Below are positions 50,705-59,594 of a DNA stretch of 64,000 bases, one piece after another. The notes below the pieces were generated by a model that saw nothing but the letters and a program-made list of their open reading frames with translations, ran no database searches and was not told the origin of the DNA. The first letter of the stretch is position 1. Each line of letters opens with the position of its first letter. Source of the stretch: CAWUEZ02 sp963921355 (GTDB lineage: Bacteria; Pseudomonadota; Alphaproteobacteria; Thalassobaculales; Thalassobaculaceae); the NCBI GenBank assembly GCA_963921355.3, contig OZ001190.1, positions 3,162,001 to 3,226,000 of the forward strand, given 5' to 3'. The position numbers were made by a program, and so were the translations under genes.

Positions 50705-51810
50705 CCCGGATCCAGACCATCCTGGCCGCCGCCGCGGGCGTGATGGCCGCGCTTGGGCTCATTCTGCCGGTCGGAACGGTCGGCGAGGGGGCTGCTTCGG
50801 TGGTGTCGCTGCCGGTGCTGGCGGTCTTTGCCGGGGCCGGGGCCGCCAGTCTTCTGCGCTACCGCTGGCCGGTTGGGGTCTGGGTCGACGGTTGCCTCTC
50901 GGTCTTCGGCGGCGTGGCGCTGATCGTCTCGGTGGCGGCAATCGACCGCGGCGGATTCGGTTTCTGGTGCCTCGTGGTTTCTGCGTGGTGTTTCGCCTGG
51001 TTGCTGGTCGATCGCCTTGCCGACGGCAGAGGCACAGGGACCGGCCGGCAATGGACCGCCATCCTTGTTCCCGCTGTGTTCGGTATAACCCTGTTGATAA
51101 TATGGGAATTGGTCACGCGCGGATTGCAGGTCCCAAGTGTGCTCCTGCCGCCGCCTTCCGCCATTGCTGAGCGGTTCGCCGGCTCGGTGCCGATCCTGTG
51201 GGCGGATTTCCAGCAGACCTTCCTCAAGGCGGTCATCATTGGGTATGCCCTCGGCTGCGGATCGGCATTCCTGATCGCGATCGCGATCGACCGGTCACCG
51301 TTCCTGCAGCGCGGACTCCTGCCCGTGGGCAATCTGGTTTCCGCCCTGCCGATCATCGGGATCGCGCCGATCATGGTGATGTGGTTCGGCTTCGACTGGC
51401 CGTCCAAGGCGGCCGTGGTCATCGTGATGACCTTCTTTCCGATGCTGGTGAACACCGTGGCCGGACTGCAGGTGGCGGGACGCATGGAGCGCGATCTGAT
51501 GCGCACCTATGCGGCCGGATACTGGCAGACGCTGACCAAGCTGCGTCTTCCGGCGGCCGCCCCGTTCATCTTCAATGCTTTGAAAATCAACTCCACGTTG
51601 GCGCTGATCGGTGCCATCGTTGCGGAGTTCTTTGGGACTCCCATCGTCGGGATGGGCTTTCGGATCTCCACCGAAGTCGGCCGCATGAATGTCGACATGG
51701 TGTGGGCGGAGATCGCGGTCGCGGCGCTTGCCGGGTCCGCGTTTTTTGGTGCGGTGGCGCTGATCGAGCGGGCCGTCACTTTCTGGCATCCGTCGATCAG
51801 GCGCTCGTAG
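50701..51810 (+). CDS. ABC importer permease 2 with extra N-terminal helices
   Basis: This 369-residue permease starts at GTG overlapping the previous stop. Residues 1 to about 115 form roughly four additional hydrophobic helices not found in a normal 250-residue permease. The rest is a NitT/TauT permease with the EAA-type loop ERDLMRTYAAGYWQTLTKLR. The binding-protein gene follows after 34 bases. Confidence 0.88.
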   Translation: MTRIQTILAAAAGVMAALGLILPVGTVGEGAASVVSLPVLAVFAGAGAASLLRYRWPVGVWVDGCLSVFGGVALIVSVAAIDRGGFGFWCLVVSAWCFAWLLVDRLADGRGTGTGRQWTAILVPAVFGITLLIIWELVTRGLQVPSVLLPPPSAIAERFAGSVPILWADFQQTFLKAVIIGYALGCGSAFLIAIAIDRSPFLQRGLLPVGNLVSALPIIGIAPIMVMWFGFDWPSKAAVVIVMTFFPMLVNTVAGLQVAGRMERDLMRTYAAGYWQTLTKLRLPAAAPFIFNALKINSTLALIGAIVAEFFGTPIVGMGFRISTEVGRMNVDMVWAEIAVAALAGSAFFGAVALIERAVTFWHPSIRRS

Positions 51811-51844
51811 AGCGGCTGAACGCGGGGTCCAATAACAGGGAGCA

Positions 51845-52837
51845 ATGACTATGCGAAGACTGATAGCGGGTACCGTTCTTGGGGTGCTGGGTCTGACCGC
51901 GACCCAGGTGATGGCGGCAGACGAGGTGACCCTGCAGCTGAAATGGGTGACCCAGGCCCAGTTCGCCGGCTACTACGTTGCCAAGGACAAAGGGTTCTAT
52001 TCCGAAGAGAACCTCGATGTCGAAATCAAGCCCGGCGGCCCGGACATCGCACCGCCGCAGGTGATCGCCGGTGGTGGCGCTGACGTCATCATCGACTGGA
52101 TGCCGTCCGCGCTCGCCAGCCGCGAGAAGGGCGTGCCGCTGGTCAACATCGCCCAGCCGTTCAAGAGCTCGGGCATGATGCTGACATGCCGCAAGGAGAC
52201 CGGGATCAAGGCACCGACCGACTTCAAGGGCAAGACCCTCGGGGTGTGGTTCTTCGGGAACGAGTATCCGTTCCTCTCCTGGATGTCGCAGCTTGGGATT
52301 CCGACCGACTCCTCTGACGGCGGCGTGACCGTGCTGAAGCAGGGTTTCAACGTCGACCCGCTGCTGCAGAAGCAGGCCGACTGCGTATCGACCATGACCT
52401 ATAATGAGTACTGGCAGGTTATCGACGCCGGTCTGTCCGCGGACGAGCTCGTGGTCTTCAAGTATCAGGACCAGGGTGTCTCCACACTGGAGGACGGGCT
52501 CTACGTGCTGGAGGACAACCTCAAGGATCCGGCGTTCGTCGATAAGATGGTGCGTTTCGTGCGGGCCTCGATGAAGGGCTGGAAATGGGCCGAGGAGAAC
52601 CCGGACGCCGCCGCCGAGATCGTGCTCGACAACGATGCGACAGGCGCACAGACCGAGAAGCACCAGAAGCGGATGATGGGCGAAATCGCCAAGCTGACGG
52701 CCGGCTCCAACGGTGCACTCGATCCGGCCGATTTCGACCGGACGGTCGACACGCTGCTCAAGGGCGGATCCGACCCGGTGATCACCAAGAAGCCCGAGGG
52801 CGCGTGGACCCACGCGGTCACCGACAAGGCGCTCTGA
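51845..52837 (+). CDS. NMT1/THI5-like substrate-binding protein
   Basis: This 330-residue protein has a signal peptide (LIAGTVLGVLGLTATQVMAA) and a fold starting LQLKWVTQAQFAGYYVAKDK, characteristic of NMT1/THI5-like binding proteins. The Cys in KQADCVSTMTYNEYWQ may be structural. Relatives bind pyrimidine-like compounds such as thiamine precursors. Next to hydA, a pyrimidine, dihydropyrimidine or hydantoin is the likely ligand. A terminator follows. Confidence 0.9.
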   Translation: MTMRRLIAGTVLGVLGLTATQVMAADEVTLQLKWVTQAQFAGYYVAKDKGFYSEENLDVEIKPGGPDIAPPQVIAGGGADVIIDWMPSALASREKGVPLVNIAQPFKSSGMMLTCRKETGIKAPTDFKGKTLGVWFFGNEYPFLSWMSQLGIPTDSSDGGVTVLKQGFNVDPLLQKQADCVSTMTYNEYWQVIDAGLSADELVVFKYQDQGVSTLEDGLYVLEDNLKDPAFVDKMVRFVRASMKGWKWAEENPDAAAEIVLDNDATGAQTEKHQKRMMGEIAKLTAGSNGALDPADFDRTVDTLLKGGSDPVITKKPEGAWTHAVTDKAL

Positions 52838-52863
52838 GGAAACTCTCCGGACGTCGCAGAACA

Positions 52864-52900
52864 GGGCCCGGCCGCTTCGGTGGCCGGGTCTTTCTGTTCC
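52864..52900 (+). terminator. Intrinsic terminator after the pyrimidine importer operon
   Basis: CCCGGCC (52867-52873), an 8-base loop and GGCCGGG (52882-52888) form a strong stem followed by TCTTTCTGTT. The site lies between convergent genes, so it may act on both strands, with a better U-run on the plus strand. Confidence 0.85.
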
Positions 52901-52927
52901 GCGCAGCGTTTGAGTGTCTGCAGTGGT

Positions 52928-53329
52928 TCAGTTAACGGCGACCGTCCCGCTGGGTGACCGCAGTTCCGTCGGCAGGTATTTCTCGATTTCCGGCACGAAG
53001 GTACGCGCCTGGATCGGTTTGGCGATGTAATGGTCGAAACCCGCGTCTTCGACACGACGTTGGACGTCACCGTTCACAAGAGCTGAGACGGCGATCATCG
53101 GGATGTGTCTGGAGGTCTTGTCGGCGCGCACCCGACGGGCAACTTCAAACCCGTCGATCTCATCCATCATCAGGTCACTGATGATCAGATCCGGAGGATC
53201 GTTCCTGGCGCTCTCAAGGCCACTCCTGCCGTCCTTGGCAGAGGACACGACATGGCCGTAGGCCTCAAGCAAGGCGACGAACAGATCGAGATTTATGTCG
53301 ACATCCTCGATCACCAGGATCTTGGCCAC
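52928..53329 (-). CDS. Single-domain response regulator
   Basis: This 133-residue receiver domain has the acidic pocket AKILVIEDVDINLDLF, the phospho-acceptor Asp in DLIISDLMMDEIDGFEV and the Lys in HYIAKPIQARTF. GTG 53329 (or TTG 53332) is taken as start; it lies 5 bases after the kinase stop. The kinase upstream is its likely partner. No output domain is present. Confidence 0.85.
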   Translation of the reverse strand: MAKILVIEDVDINLDLFVALLEAYGHVVSSAKDGRSGLESARNDPPDLIISDLMMDEIDGFEVARRVRADKTSRHIPMIAVSALVNGDVQRRVEDAGFDHYIAKPIQARTFVPEIEKYLPTELRSPSGTVAVN

Positions 53330-53334
53330 CAATC

Positions 53335-54471
53335 CTAGCCCTCCACGAGTTCTGGTATCCGCAAGGAGAACCGGGAGCCCACAGAGCGTTCGCTCGCCGC
53401 TTCGATCCTGCCTCCCAACACCGATGCCAGTTCCTGACAGAGGTGGAGCCCGATGCCGACGCCCTGGAAGTCCTGACCTGGCTCTTCCTGAAAGAACAGA
53501 TCGAAGATCTGGTCCATATCGTCGGGCGCAATGCCGATGCCCGTGTCCTCCACCTGGATTTCGATCTGCTCGATGAGGTTCCGCTCGGAGAGAAGGTTGA
53601 CCGTGATGTCCACCGATCCGGCCTCGGTGAACTTGATGGCATTGTCGTCCAGGTTGACCAGGATCTGCGTCAGGGCTCGCCGGTCGGTGCACCAGGTTTT
53701 GGTCTCGCAGTTCAAACGGCTGCGCAATGCAAGACCTTTGGCATCGGCCTTCGGCGCAAGCATCGAGACGACAAGGTCGACGAGCTCACCCAGATCGACG
53801 GGTTCCGGCGTCGCCTGAATCCGGCCCGCACCCACGGCGCCGAGATCGAGCAGTTGCGAGATCAATTGAAGCAGGTAGTTGCCGCTCCTCTCGATCTTCT
53901 GAAGCTGTTCCGTCTGGGCGGCGTTGAGCGAACCGTCCACACCCATCTGCAACATTGTCGCGAAGCCGACAATCGCGTTCAGGGGTGTGCGAAGTTCGTG
54001 AGACATGCTGGCGAGAAACCGGTCCTTCGCCGCTGCTTTCTCGAGTTCGATGTCCTTCTGACGCACTTCGTGCTCAATCGACACCCGGGCCGAAACGTCC
54101 CGGATGGTGCACGAGACGAGGGAACCGTCCGGTGTCTGAATCGGGCTGAGGCTGATCTCCACGGGGAAGACCGAGCCGTCGCATCGGGCGGCGAAGAGCG
54201 GTTCGCCGAGCATGCCCATGGCCCGCGTTCGGGGCGCCGACTGGTATCCGCGGCGGTGCCCGGCATGCGATCCCCGGAGCCAGGCCGGGACCAAAACTTC
54301 GACGGTCTCTCCGAGCAGGGCCCCGCTCGCGTATCCGAAGAGATCATCGACTTGTCGGTTGGAGTAGAGGATCCGGCCGTCTCCATTGACGACGATGACG
54401 GCATCCGGTGCGCCGTCCAAAATGGACTTGGCGACCGCGTCGGTGACTGCAATGGAATTCACCAAATTCAT
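53335..54471 (-). CDS. PAS-domain histidine kinase
   Basis: This 378-residue kinase has a PAS domain at about residues 15-130 (GAPDAVIVVNGDGRILYSNR), a HisKA domain with phospho-His in FLASMSHELRTPLNAIVGF, and a HATPase domain with N-box NLDDNAIKFTEAG and DTGIGIAPDDM. No membrane segment is seen, so it is probably cytoplasmic. It ends in TAG and is followed by the response regulator gene in the same operon. Confidence 0.92.
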   Translation of the reverse strand: MNLVNSIAVTDAVAKSILDGAPDAVIVVNGDGRILYSNRQVDDLFGYASGALLGETVEVLVPAWLRGSHAGHRRGYQSAPRTRAMGMLGEPLFAARCDGSVFPVEISLSPIQTPDGSLVSCTIRDVSARVSIEHEVRQKDIELEKAAAKDRFLASMSHELRTPLNAIVGFATMLQMGVDGSLNAAQTEQLQKIERSGNYLLQLISQLLDLGAVGAGRIQATPEPVDLGELVDLVVSMLAPKADAKGLALRSRLNCETKTWCTDRRALTQILVNLDDNAIKFTEAGSVDITVNLLSERNLIEQIEIQVEDTGIGIAPDDMDQIFDLFFQEEPGQDFQGVGIGLHLCQELASVLGGRIEAASERSVGSRFSLRIPELVEG

Positions 54472-54967
54472 GGCCGCCCCGCGTCAAACAGATTCCGGTC
54501 ACTCGATCTGGTTCTGATCGCTCGGATAGCGCCGAGGTTCGAACCGTTCGCGTGTGCCCAATACAACCCTGACATGATTAACATATATTTAAAACGCTCG
54601 ACGAAATACCGCGGACAATAAGGAGCGGTATCAGCAACGCGAGAGCTCGGGTGTGCAGATGGCGAAGCGGCAAAGACTGTGGATTGAAGGGTTTAATTGA
54701 TCCGGAGGAGTTCAGAGAGAAACCGAAACTGCGATAAGCTCAAGTTCATGTGAATGTACGGGATTATCTAGGTAATATCTCGTAGGATATTGCAGCGACA
54801 CGCGCTCAAATGATTGAAAATGGAAGAAATAACAAAACTCGAACGTATATCGATCTGGTTTTACATTCATTCCCCGTTAATCGTGTAGATCGACCGTCCA
54901 CTAGCGGCCGGCATCCGCGATGGTGTCGGCCGCGCTCCACGGTTTGGCGGACGCAGGGTTCGGACTG
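54472..54967. other. AT-rich intergenic region with no supported gene
   Basis: This stretch of about 500 bases is clearly richer in A and T than its surroundings, mainly 54560-54900. It contains short stop-rich frames and no ribosome site with a protein-like frame. It probably holds the promoter of the minus-strand kinase gene. A small RNA cannot be excluded. Confidence 0.5.
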
Positions 54968-55192
54968 TCAGAGCTTTCTCAGGTTGCCCTTGTCGTCGAA
55001 CTGGACGGCGTTGTCCCCCATGTCGCGATGGGCATAGGCGACAGCTTCCACAAGGGTCTTGCGATCCATAAGGCCAGCCCGGAAACCTCGAACGGCGATC
55101 TGCACATCCGAGCCAAGCGCGCCGTCATGGATCCGTCCCATCAACAGCGCGCGCGTTGCGTGCAGGATCGTGTTTGTCATGGACTCGATCAC
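54968..55192 (-). CDS. Small hypothetical protein
   Basis: From GTG 55192 this is a 74-residue protein (MIESMTNTILHATRALLMG... ending GNLRKL). GAGGGGGAG lies just upstream at good spacing, so this start is preferred over the longer frame opening at 55294. The sequence is plausible as a helical cytoplasmic protein but has no recognised family. A 16-base motif shared with the DUF1127 gene lies about 100 bases upstream. Confidence 0.55.
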   Translation of the reverse strand: MIESMTNTILHATRALLMGRIHDGALGSDVQIAVRGFRAGLMDRKTLVEAVAYAHRDMGDNAVQFDDKGNLRKL

Positions 55193-55287
55193 GTCTCGCT
55201 CCCCCTCCGATCGTGTCACCGGCGCGCCGGTGGATGCCGGAATAGGGAGGTCTCGTTTCGAACCGATGTCCGATAGGCCGGGCTTCC

Positions 55288-55303
55288 GTTTCAATTGTTT
55301 CTG
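55288..55303 (-). promoter_or_regulatory. Shared 16-base motif upstream of the small protein gene (copy 1)
   Basis: On the minus strand this reads CAGAAACAATTGAAAC. The identical sequence occurs at 62791-62806, also about 100 bases upstream of a minus-strand small gene. It may be a promoter or operator element. Confidence 0.4.
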
Positions 55304-55334
55304 AGCCCTGGAAGCGGGATCCGCGGGTCGAGGG

Positions 55335-56315
55335 TCAATGCGGTTGATCCTGACCGCTGGCGCACCGCGCCATGCCCGAAACCTCGGCTTCGATCAGCCA
55401 TTCGAGGGCGGCATCCGGCGACTGGCAGGGATCGCAGTCGGCGACGCTCTCAAGCCAGTTCCGGTAGAATACCCGGGCCGCTGGATGCCAATGGGCGGAC
55501 GGCACCGCTCCGTCGTGGTAGTAGTTGACGGGTTTGCCATTGGGCTGTCCGAGATCTCTGTCCCGTCGCGCCTCCCGGTCCAGAGCGTCGGCGTCATACT
55601 CGGGATGGTTCAGGCAGTAGATTGCGCGGCGCTGATCGTCGGCGACGATGCCGGCGCCCGCCACCGGCGCGACAAGGACCGGCTGCAGGTCGGCGTGGGA
55701 CGCGAGGTCGGCGATCCGCGCCTCGGCATGCTGCGAGACCGGCATCGCAAAGGGCAGGGGCACGCCGCGCAGCAGCGGGTGGGGTCGTCCCGGCGGGATG
55801 TGGGGGTAGATGCCGAACCGCTTCGCGCCAAGCACGTGCTTTGGCACGCCGTGGTGGTGCATCAGAGCCGCTTGGGCCGCCCAGCAGACGTATACGGTGG
55901 GCAACCGGGCGGCCTCGATCCAGTCGAAAATCCGCGTGAGTTCCGGCCAGTACCGGACCTCTTCGAAGGCCAGTTTCTCGAGCGGTGCCCCGGTCACGAT
56001 CGCCGCATCTATCCGCGCGTGAGGAAGGGCCGACCAGGGCCGGTAGAACGCCTTCACGTGGTCATGGGAACGGGGGCTGGGATGGTAGTTGTCGGGGACC
56101 GTCAGCAACAGGCGGACCGACCGGCGCCCGCCGGCCAGTAGCCGGGCGAACTGGATCTCGGTCGTGGGCTTGTCGGGCATGAGGTTGATCAGCGCGATGG
56201 TCAGCGGTCGCGCGGTAACGCCGCGATCGGCGACGGGGGGCTCGGACGCGACCGCGAGGCCTTCGGCACGTAACGCAACGACAGCAGGCAGCCCAGATGG
56301 AAGATAGACAGTCAT
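55335..56315 (-). CDS. metA: Homoserine O-succinyltransferase-like (MetA family)
   Basis: This 326-residue protein activates homoserine for methionine synthesis. Conserved parts are TIALINLMPDKPTTEIQFAR, TGAPLEKLAFEEVRYWPEL, the nucleophile in PTVYVCWAAQAALMHHHGV, and MPVSQHAEARI, where family members usually read PHSR. The deviation leaves the acyl donor (succinyl or acetyl) uncertain. ATG 56315 follows AAAGGGAT. It lies 70 bases after metY with a strong hairpin between them. Confidence 0.9.
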   Translation of the reverse strand: MTVYLPSGLPAVVALRAEGLAVASEPPVADRGVTARPLTIALINLMPDKPTTEIQFARLLAGGRRSVRLLLTVPDNYHPSPRSHDHVKAFYRPWSALPHARIDAAIVTGAPLEKLAFEEVRYWPELTRIFDWIEAARLPTVYVCWAAQAALMHHHGVPKHVLGAKRFGIYPHIPPGRPHPLLRGVPLPFAMPVSQHAEARIADLASHADLQPVLVAPVAGAGIVADDQRRAIYCLNHPEYDADALDREARRDRDLGQPNGKPVNYYHDGAVPSAHWHPAARVFYRNWLESVADCDPCQSPDAALEWLIEAEVSGMARCASGQDQPH

Positions 56316-56344
56316 CCGAGATCCCTTTCGATTCCGGGGAAGGC

Positions 56345-56376
56345 GAGGCGCCCGGGAGACGGGGGCCGGGCGCCTC
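56345..56376. repeat. Perfect 11-bp hairpin between metY and metA
   Basis: GAGGCGCCCGG (56345-56355) and CCGGGCGCCTC (56366-56376) flank a 10-base loop. The stem fills much of the short metY-metA spacer. On the coding (minus) strand no U-run follows, so it looks more like an mRNA stability or processing hairpin than a terminator. Confidence 0.7.
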
Positions 56377-56385
56377 TCGGACCGG

Positions 56386-57699
56386 TCAGGCGGCCTGATC
56401 GATCCGCGTCGCGGCATCGAGGGCTTGGGAGAGGTCGCCCAGGATGTCGTCGATGTCCTCGATCCCGACTGACAGGCGCACCAGCCCCGGCATGACGCCG
56501 GCGGCCACCTGACGCTCCCGGGACAGCTGCTGATGGGTCGTAATCGCCGGTTGCAGGGCGAGCGAGCGGGAGTCCCCGATGTTGGCCACATGGCGGAACA
56601 GCTCGAGGGCGTCGATGAACCGGCGGCCGGCCGCCTCACCACCGTTGATCTCCAGACCGACCAGGCCACCGTGAAGGCCGCCGAGATAGGTGTTCACGCG
56701 TTGCTTCTGCCAACCGGTGAACTGGCTCGGGTGGACCACCCGCGTGACGACCGGATGGTCTGCCAGATACAGGGCCAAGACGTCCGCGTTGCGGCAGTGT
56801 TCCCGCATTCGCAGGGGCAGGGTCTCGAGACCCTGAAGGAACAGGAACGCGTTGAACGGGCTCATCGAGGCGCCGGTGTCGCGCAGGACGGTGGTTCGCG
56901 CCTTCACGATGTAGGCGACCGGTCCCATCTCCCGGGTGACTTCGGTCCAGACGGCGCCGTGATAGCTCGGATCGGGTTCGGTGAGCATCGGAAACCGCCA
57001 GGCATGCCTGGACCAGTTGAAGCGCCCGCCATCGACGACCAGGCCGCCGATCGCTGTTCCATGACCGCCGATGTACTTCGTCGAGGAATAGACGACGATG
57101 TGGGCACCGTGCTCCAGCGGTCGGCAGACCAGCGGGGCGGCGGTGTTGTCGATGATCAGCGGAATGCCCAGTTCCTCGCCGATCAGGCTGACCTCCTGAA
57201 TCGGAAACGGGACCAGGCTCGGGTTCGGCAGCGACTCAGCGTAGAAGGCCCGCGTGCGGTGATCGGCGGCCGCCCGGAACGCCTCGGGGTCGCGCGCGTC
57301 CACGAAGCGGACTTCAATCCCCATAGTTTTGAACGTGTTGGCGAACAGGTTGACCGTACCGCCATACAGCTCGTTCGAAGCGACGATGTTGTCGCCGGCA
57401 TGGGTGATGTTCTGCAACGCCAGAGTGGTCGCGGCCTGGCCGGAGGCAAGCGCCAGTGCCGCTACCCCGCCTTCCAGTGCCGCGATGCGCTGTTCGAGCA
57501 CATCCGTGGTCGGATTGGCGAGCCGGGTATAGACGTTACCGTCCTTCTCCAGCGAGCAGAGCTGGCGGGCGTTTTCACTGTCCCCGAGATCGTAGGAGGT
57601 CGTCATGTGGATCGGCACTGCGATCGATCCGTGCGACGGGTCCGAGGGTTGGGCCGTGTGCAGGACGATGGTCTGGGGCTTGGCGTATGGCGAGGGCAT
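56386..57699 (-). CDS. metY: O-acetyl/succinylhomoserine sulfhydrylase (PLP enzyme, MetY/MetZ)
   Basis: This 437-residue Cys/Met metabolism PLP enzyme has the PLP Lys in VVYSSTKYIGGHGTAIGG, YTRLANPTTDVLEQRIAALE for the phosphate site, and SVGIEDIDDILGDLSQAL at the C-terminus. It makes homocysteine from activated homoserine and sulfide. The length fits O-acetylhomoserine sulfhydrylases. It precedes metA in the same operon and follows the hydrolase by 24 bases. Confidence 0.93.
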   Translation of the reverse strand: MPSPYAKPQTIVLHTAQPSDPSHGSIAVPIHMTTSYDLGDSENARQLCSLEKDGNVYTRLANPTTDVLEQRIAALEGGVAALALASGQAATTLALQNITHAGDNIVASNELYGGTVNLFANTFKTMGIEVRFVDARDPEAFRAAADHRTRAFYAESLPNPSLVPFPIQEVSLIGEELGIPLIIDNTAAPLVCRPLEHGAHIVVYSSTKYIGGHGTAIGGLVVDGGRFNWSRHAWRFPMLTEPDPSYHGAVWTEVTREMGPVAYIVKARTTVLRDTGASMSPFNAFLFLQGLETLPLRMREHCRNADVLALYLADHPVVTRVVHPSQFTGWQKQRVNTYLGGLHGGLVGLEINGGEAAGRRFIDALELFRHVANIGDSRSLALQPAITTHQQLSRERQVAAGVMPGLVRLSVGIEDIDDILGDLSQALDAATRIDQAA

Positions 57700-57723
57700 G
57701 GGCCTGCGCTTCTCTCTTGGGGA

Positions 57724-58581
57724 TCAGGCTGCGGTCGATCGCGCCGTCGATTGGGTCATCGCTAGGTGGGCGGCGATGGCCGTGCTGACGGCACCGGGAT
57801 GGGTAGAGGGCGACATGTGGCCGGCATCGGGTATGCCGCTACGCGTGACCCTGGGCAGGTGACGTTCGAGCAGGTCGGCCACCCGACGGGTGACGGGTTT
57901 GGTGCGCCCGCCGACGATCAGCCGCGTCGGCGCTTGCACCCGGGCGATGTCCGTCAGGCGGATCGGGCAGCCGGTTACCGACCAGAAGTTCCGGGCGACC
58001 TGAGGGGCCGCGTCGCGCAGGGTTCGGCGAACCGGCTCCGGCAGACGGGCCCAGCTGCCCCGGCCGTTCCAGAAATCGATGAACCGCTGCATTCCGGGTT
58101 CCGGGTCGTCGAGCAGGACGCCACAGCGCACGGCAATGGCAACTGCCCGGATCTCGCGCAGCAGGGCCCGGTCGCGGCTGTCACCATCGATGAGGAGATG
58201 AAAACTGACCGGCTCGATCAGGGTCAGGGTCTTGACGATCTGCGGATAGGCGAGCGCTGTCGCCAGGGCGACGGCGCCCCCGTAGGAATGCCCGACCAGA
58301 TGGACCGGCTGGGAGATCTGCGACGCCAGGCCGGCGGGGATCTCCGCTTCCTTGCCGAGGGTGAGGGGCCCGCGGTCCGCCCAACTGTCCGACGATCCGT
58401 AGCCGAACAGGTCCGGCACGATCAGGCGCAGCGGACCGAGTGCGGTCGCTGCCGACAGAGAGTCCGCGACCGGGTCCCAGTGCCGGCCGCAGGATGCGGA
58501 ACAGTGCAGCATGACGACCGGATCGCCATCGCCACGCTGACGTACTGAAATCTGACTGCTGCCGATGGTCAGTTTGCTCAT
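57724..58581 (-). CDS. Alpha/beta hydrolase at the head of the met operon
   Basis: This protein of about 285 residues has the oxyanion motif VVMLHCSASCGRHWDPVA, nucleophile Ser in VHLVGHSYGGAVALAT and catalytic His in GIPDAGHMSPSTHPG. ATG 58581 has CAGGGAGCG upstream and is preferred over ATG 58614. It is not a MetX acyltransferase by sequence; its link to methionine is only operon position. Confidence 0.82.
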   Translation of the reverse strand: MSKLTIGSSQISVRQRGDGDPVVMLHCSASCGRHWDPVADSLSAATALGPLRLIVPDLFGYGSSDSWADRGPLTLGKEAEIPAGLASQISQPVHLVGHSYGGAVALATALAYPQIVKTLTLIEPVSFHLLIDGDSRDRALLREIRAVAIAVRCGVLLDDPEPGMQRFIDFWNGRGSWARLPEPVRRTLRDAAPQVARNFWSVTGCPIRLTDIARVQAPTRLIVGGRTKPVTRRVADLLERHLPRVTRSGIPDAGHMSPSTHPGAVSTAIAAHLAMTQSTARSTAA

Positions 58582-58752
58582 GGGCCGCGCTCCCTGCGAT
58601 GCCGGTTCGCTCATTCGATGAGAGCAACTTGGGGAGTCGACGTTTCGGGTCCGTGTCTGGGCTCGCGGAACTTGGTTTCAGCTCGGTTTCAGCGTCGAGT
58701 CGTCGGATCGAACCGGAGCGAGGCCGTCGCCCGGGCTGGCGGCAAAGATGCA

Positions 58753-58776
58753 GATGCCCCGTCTGAACGGGGCATC
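58753..58776. terminator. Probable terminator after the OmpR-type regulator
   Basis: GATGCCCCGT, four bases, then ACGGGGCATC form a perfect 10-bp stem. On the minus strand it follows the regulator stop by about 80 bases and precedes TGCATCTTTGCC. The U-run is weak. Confidence 0.6.
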
Positions 58777-58856
58777 GATCCGACACTATGACTTCTCGAC
58801 GCGCTGGGATGGGCGGCGCGAAATCTTGCCTGGCGGTCGTTGGAGGGGGGCGCCGG

Positions 58857-59594
58857 CTAGTGCGACGCGGATACGGAAGACGGCGACTTCTGGCTGGGCG
58901 AGAACAGGTATCCCGCACCGCGGACAGTCTTGATCACCGTTGGTGTCTTGGGATCCGGTTCGATCTTGCGGCGCAGCCGGGCGACGCGGATGTCGATCGA
59001 CCGGTCGAACGGGTCGCTGTCGCGATTGTGGGCCAGATCCAGGAGCTGCTCGCGCGAGAGCACCCGGTTCGGGCGCTCGGCGAAAGTCCGCATCAGGTCG
59101 AACTCCATGGCGGTGATCGCGATCTCGTTGCCGTTTGCGTCGAACAGTTTGTGGGCGTCGAGATCGAGAGTGCACGCGCCGAAGGCGATCTGCTGTGCAT
59201 CCAGCGTCGCGCCGGGGTCGGTCCGGCGGACCCGTCGCAGCACGGCTTTCACACGGGCCAGAAGTTCCCGGAGGTCGAATGGTTTGGTGATGTAGTCGTC
59301 GGCACCCATCTCGATCCCGACGACCCGCTCCACGATGGCATCGCGGGCCGTCAGCATCACCACGCCGGCGTTGGTTTTCTCGCGCATGTGCCTGGCCAGG
59401 CTCAGACCGTCCTCCCCGGGCATGGTTATGTCGAGAACCACCAGGTCGATCTCCGACTGCTCCACCAGCCGGCGCAGGGCGGCGCCGCCATCTAGCTTGG
59501 TGACCCGATAGCCGTTGATCTCCAGGTACTCGCCAACGGTATCCCGGATGTCGCGCTCATCGTCGACCACGACGATATGGATGCGGTCGCTCAT
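58857..59594 (-). CDS. OmpR/PhoB-family response regulator
   Basis: This 245-residue protein has a receiver domain (DDERDIRDTVGEYL, phospho-Asp in LVVLDITMPGEDGLSL, Lys in YITKPFDLRELLARV) and a winged-helix DNA-binding domain (ITAMEFDLMRTFAERPNRVL, IKTVRGAGYLF). Its ATG overlaps the stop of the multi-PAS kinase, its obvious partner. It resembles TorR/OmpR-type regulators. Target genes are unknown. Confidence 0.94.
   Translation of the reverse strand: MSDRIHIVVVDDERDIRDTVGEYLEINGYRVTKLDGGAALRRLVEQSEIDLVVLDITMPGEDGLSLARHMREKTNAGVVMLTARDAIVERVVGIEMGADDYITKPFDLRELLARVKAVLRRVRRTDPGATLDAQQIAFGACTLDLDAHKLFDANGNEIAITAMEFDLMRTFAERPNRVLSREQLLDLAHNRDSDPFDRSIDIRVARLRRKIEPDPKTPTVIKTVRGAGYLFSPSQKSPSSVSASH

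Noticed and set aside
54810..55037. A 75-codon plus-strand ORF in the AT-rich gap
   Set aside because: It has no ribosome site, shows a composition break halfway, and overlaps the better-supported minus-strand small gene.
58582..58752. Possible SAM riboswitch upstream of the methionine operon
   Set aside because: I could not match the conserved SAM-II or SAM/SAH cores in this leader. A covariance-model search would be needed to claim one.
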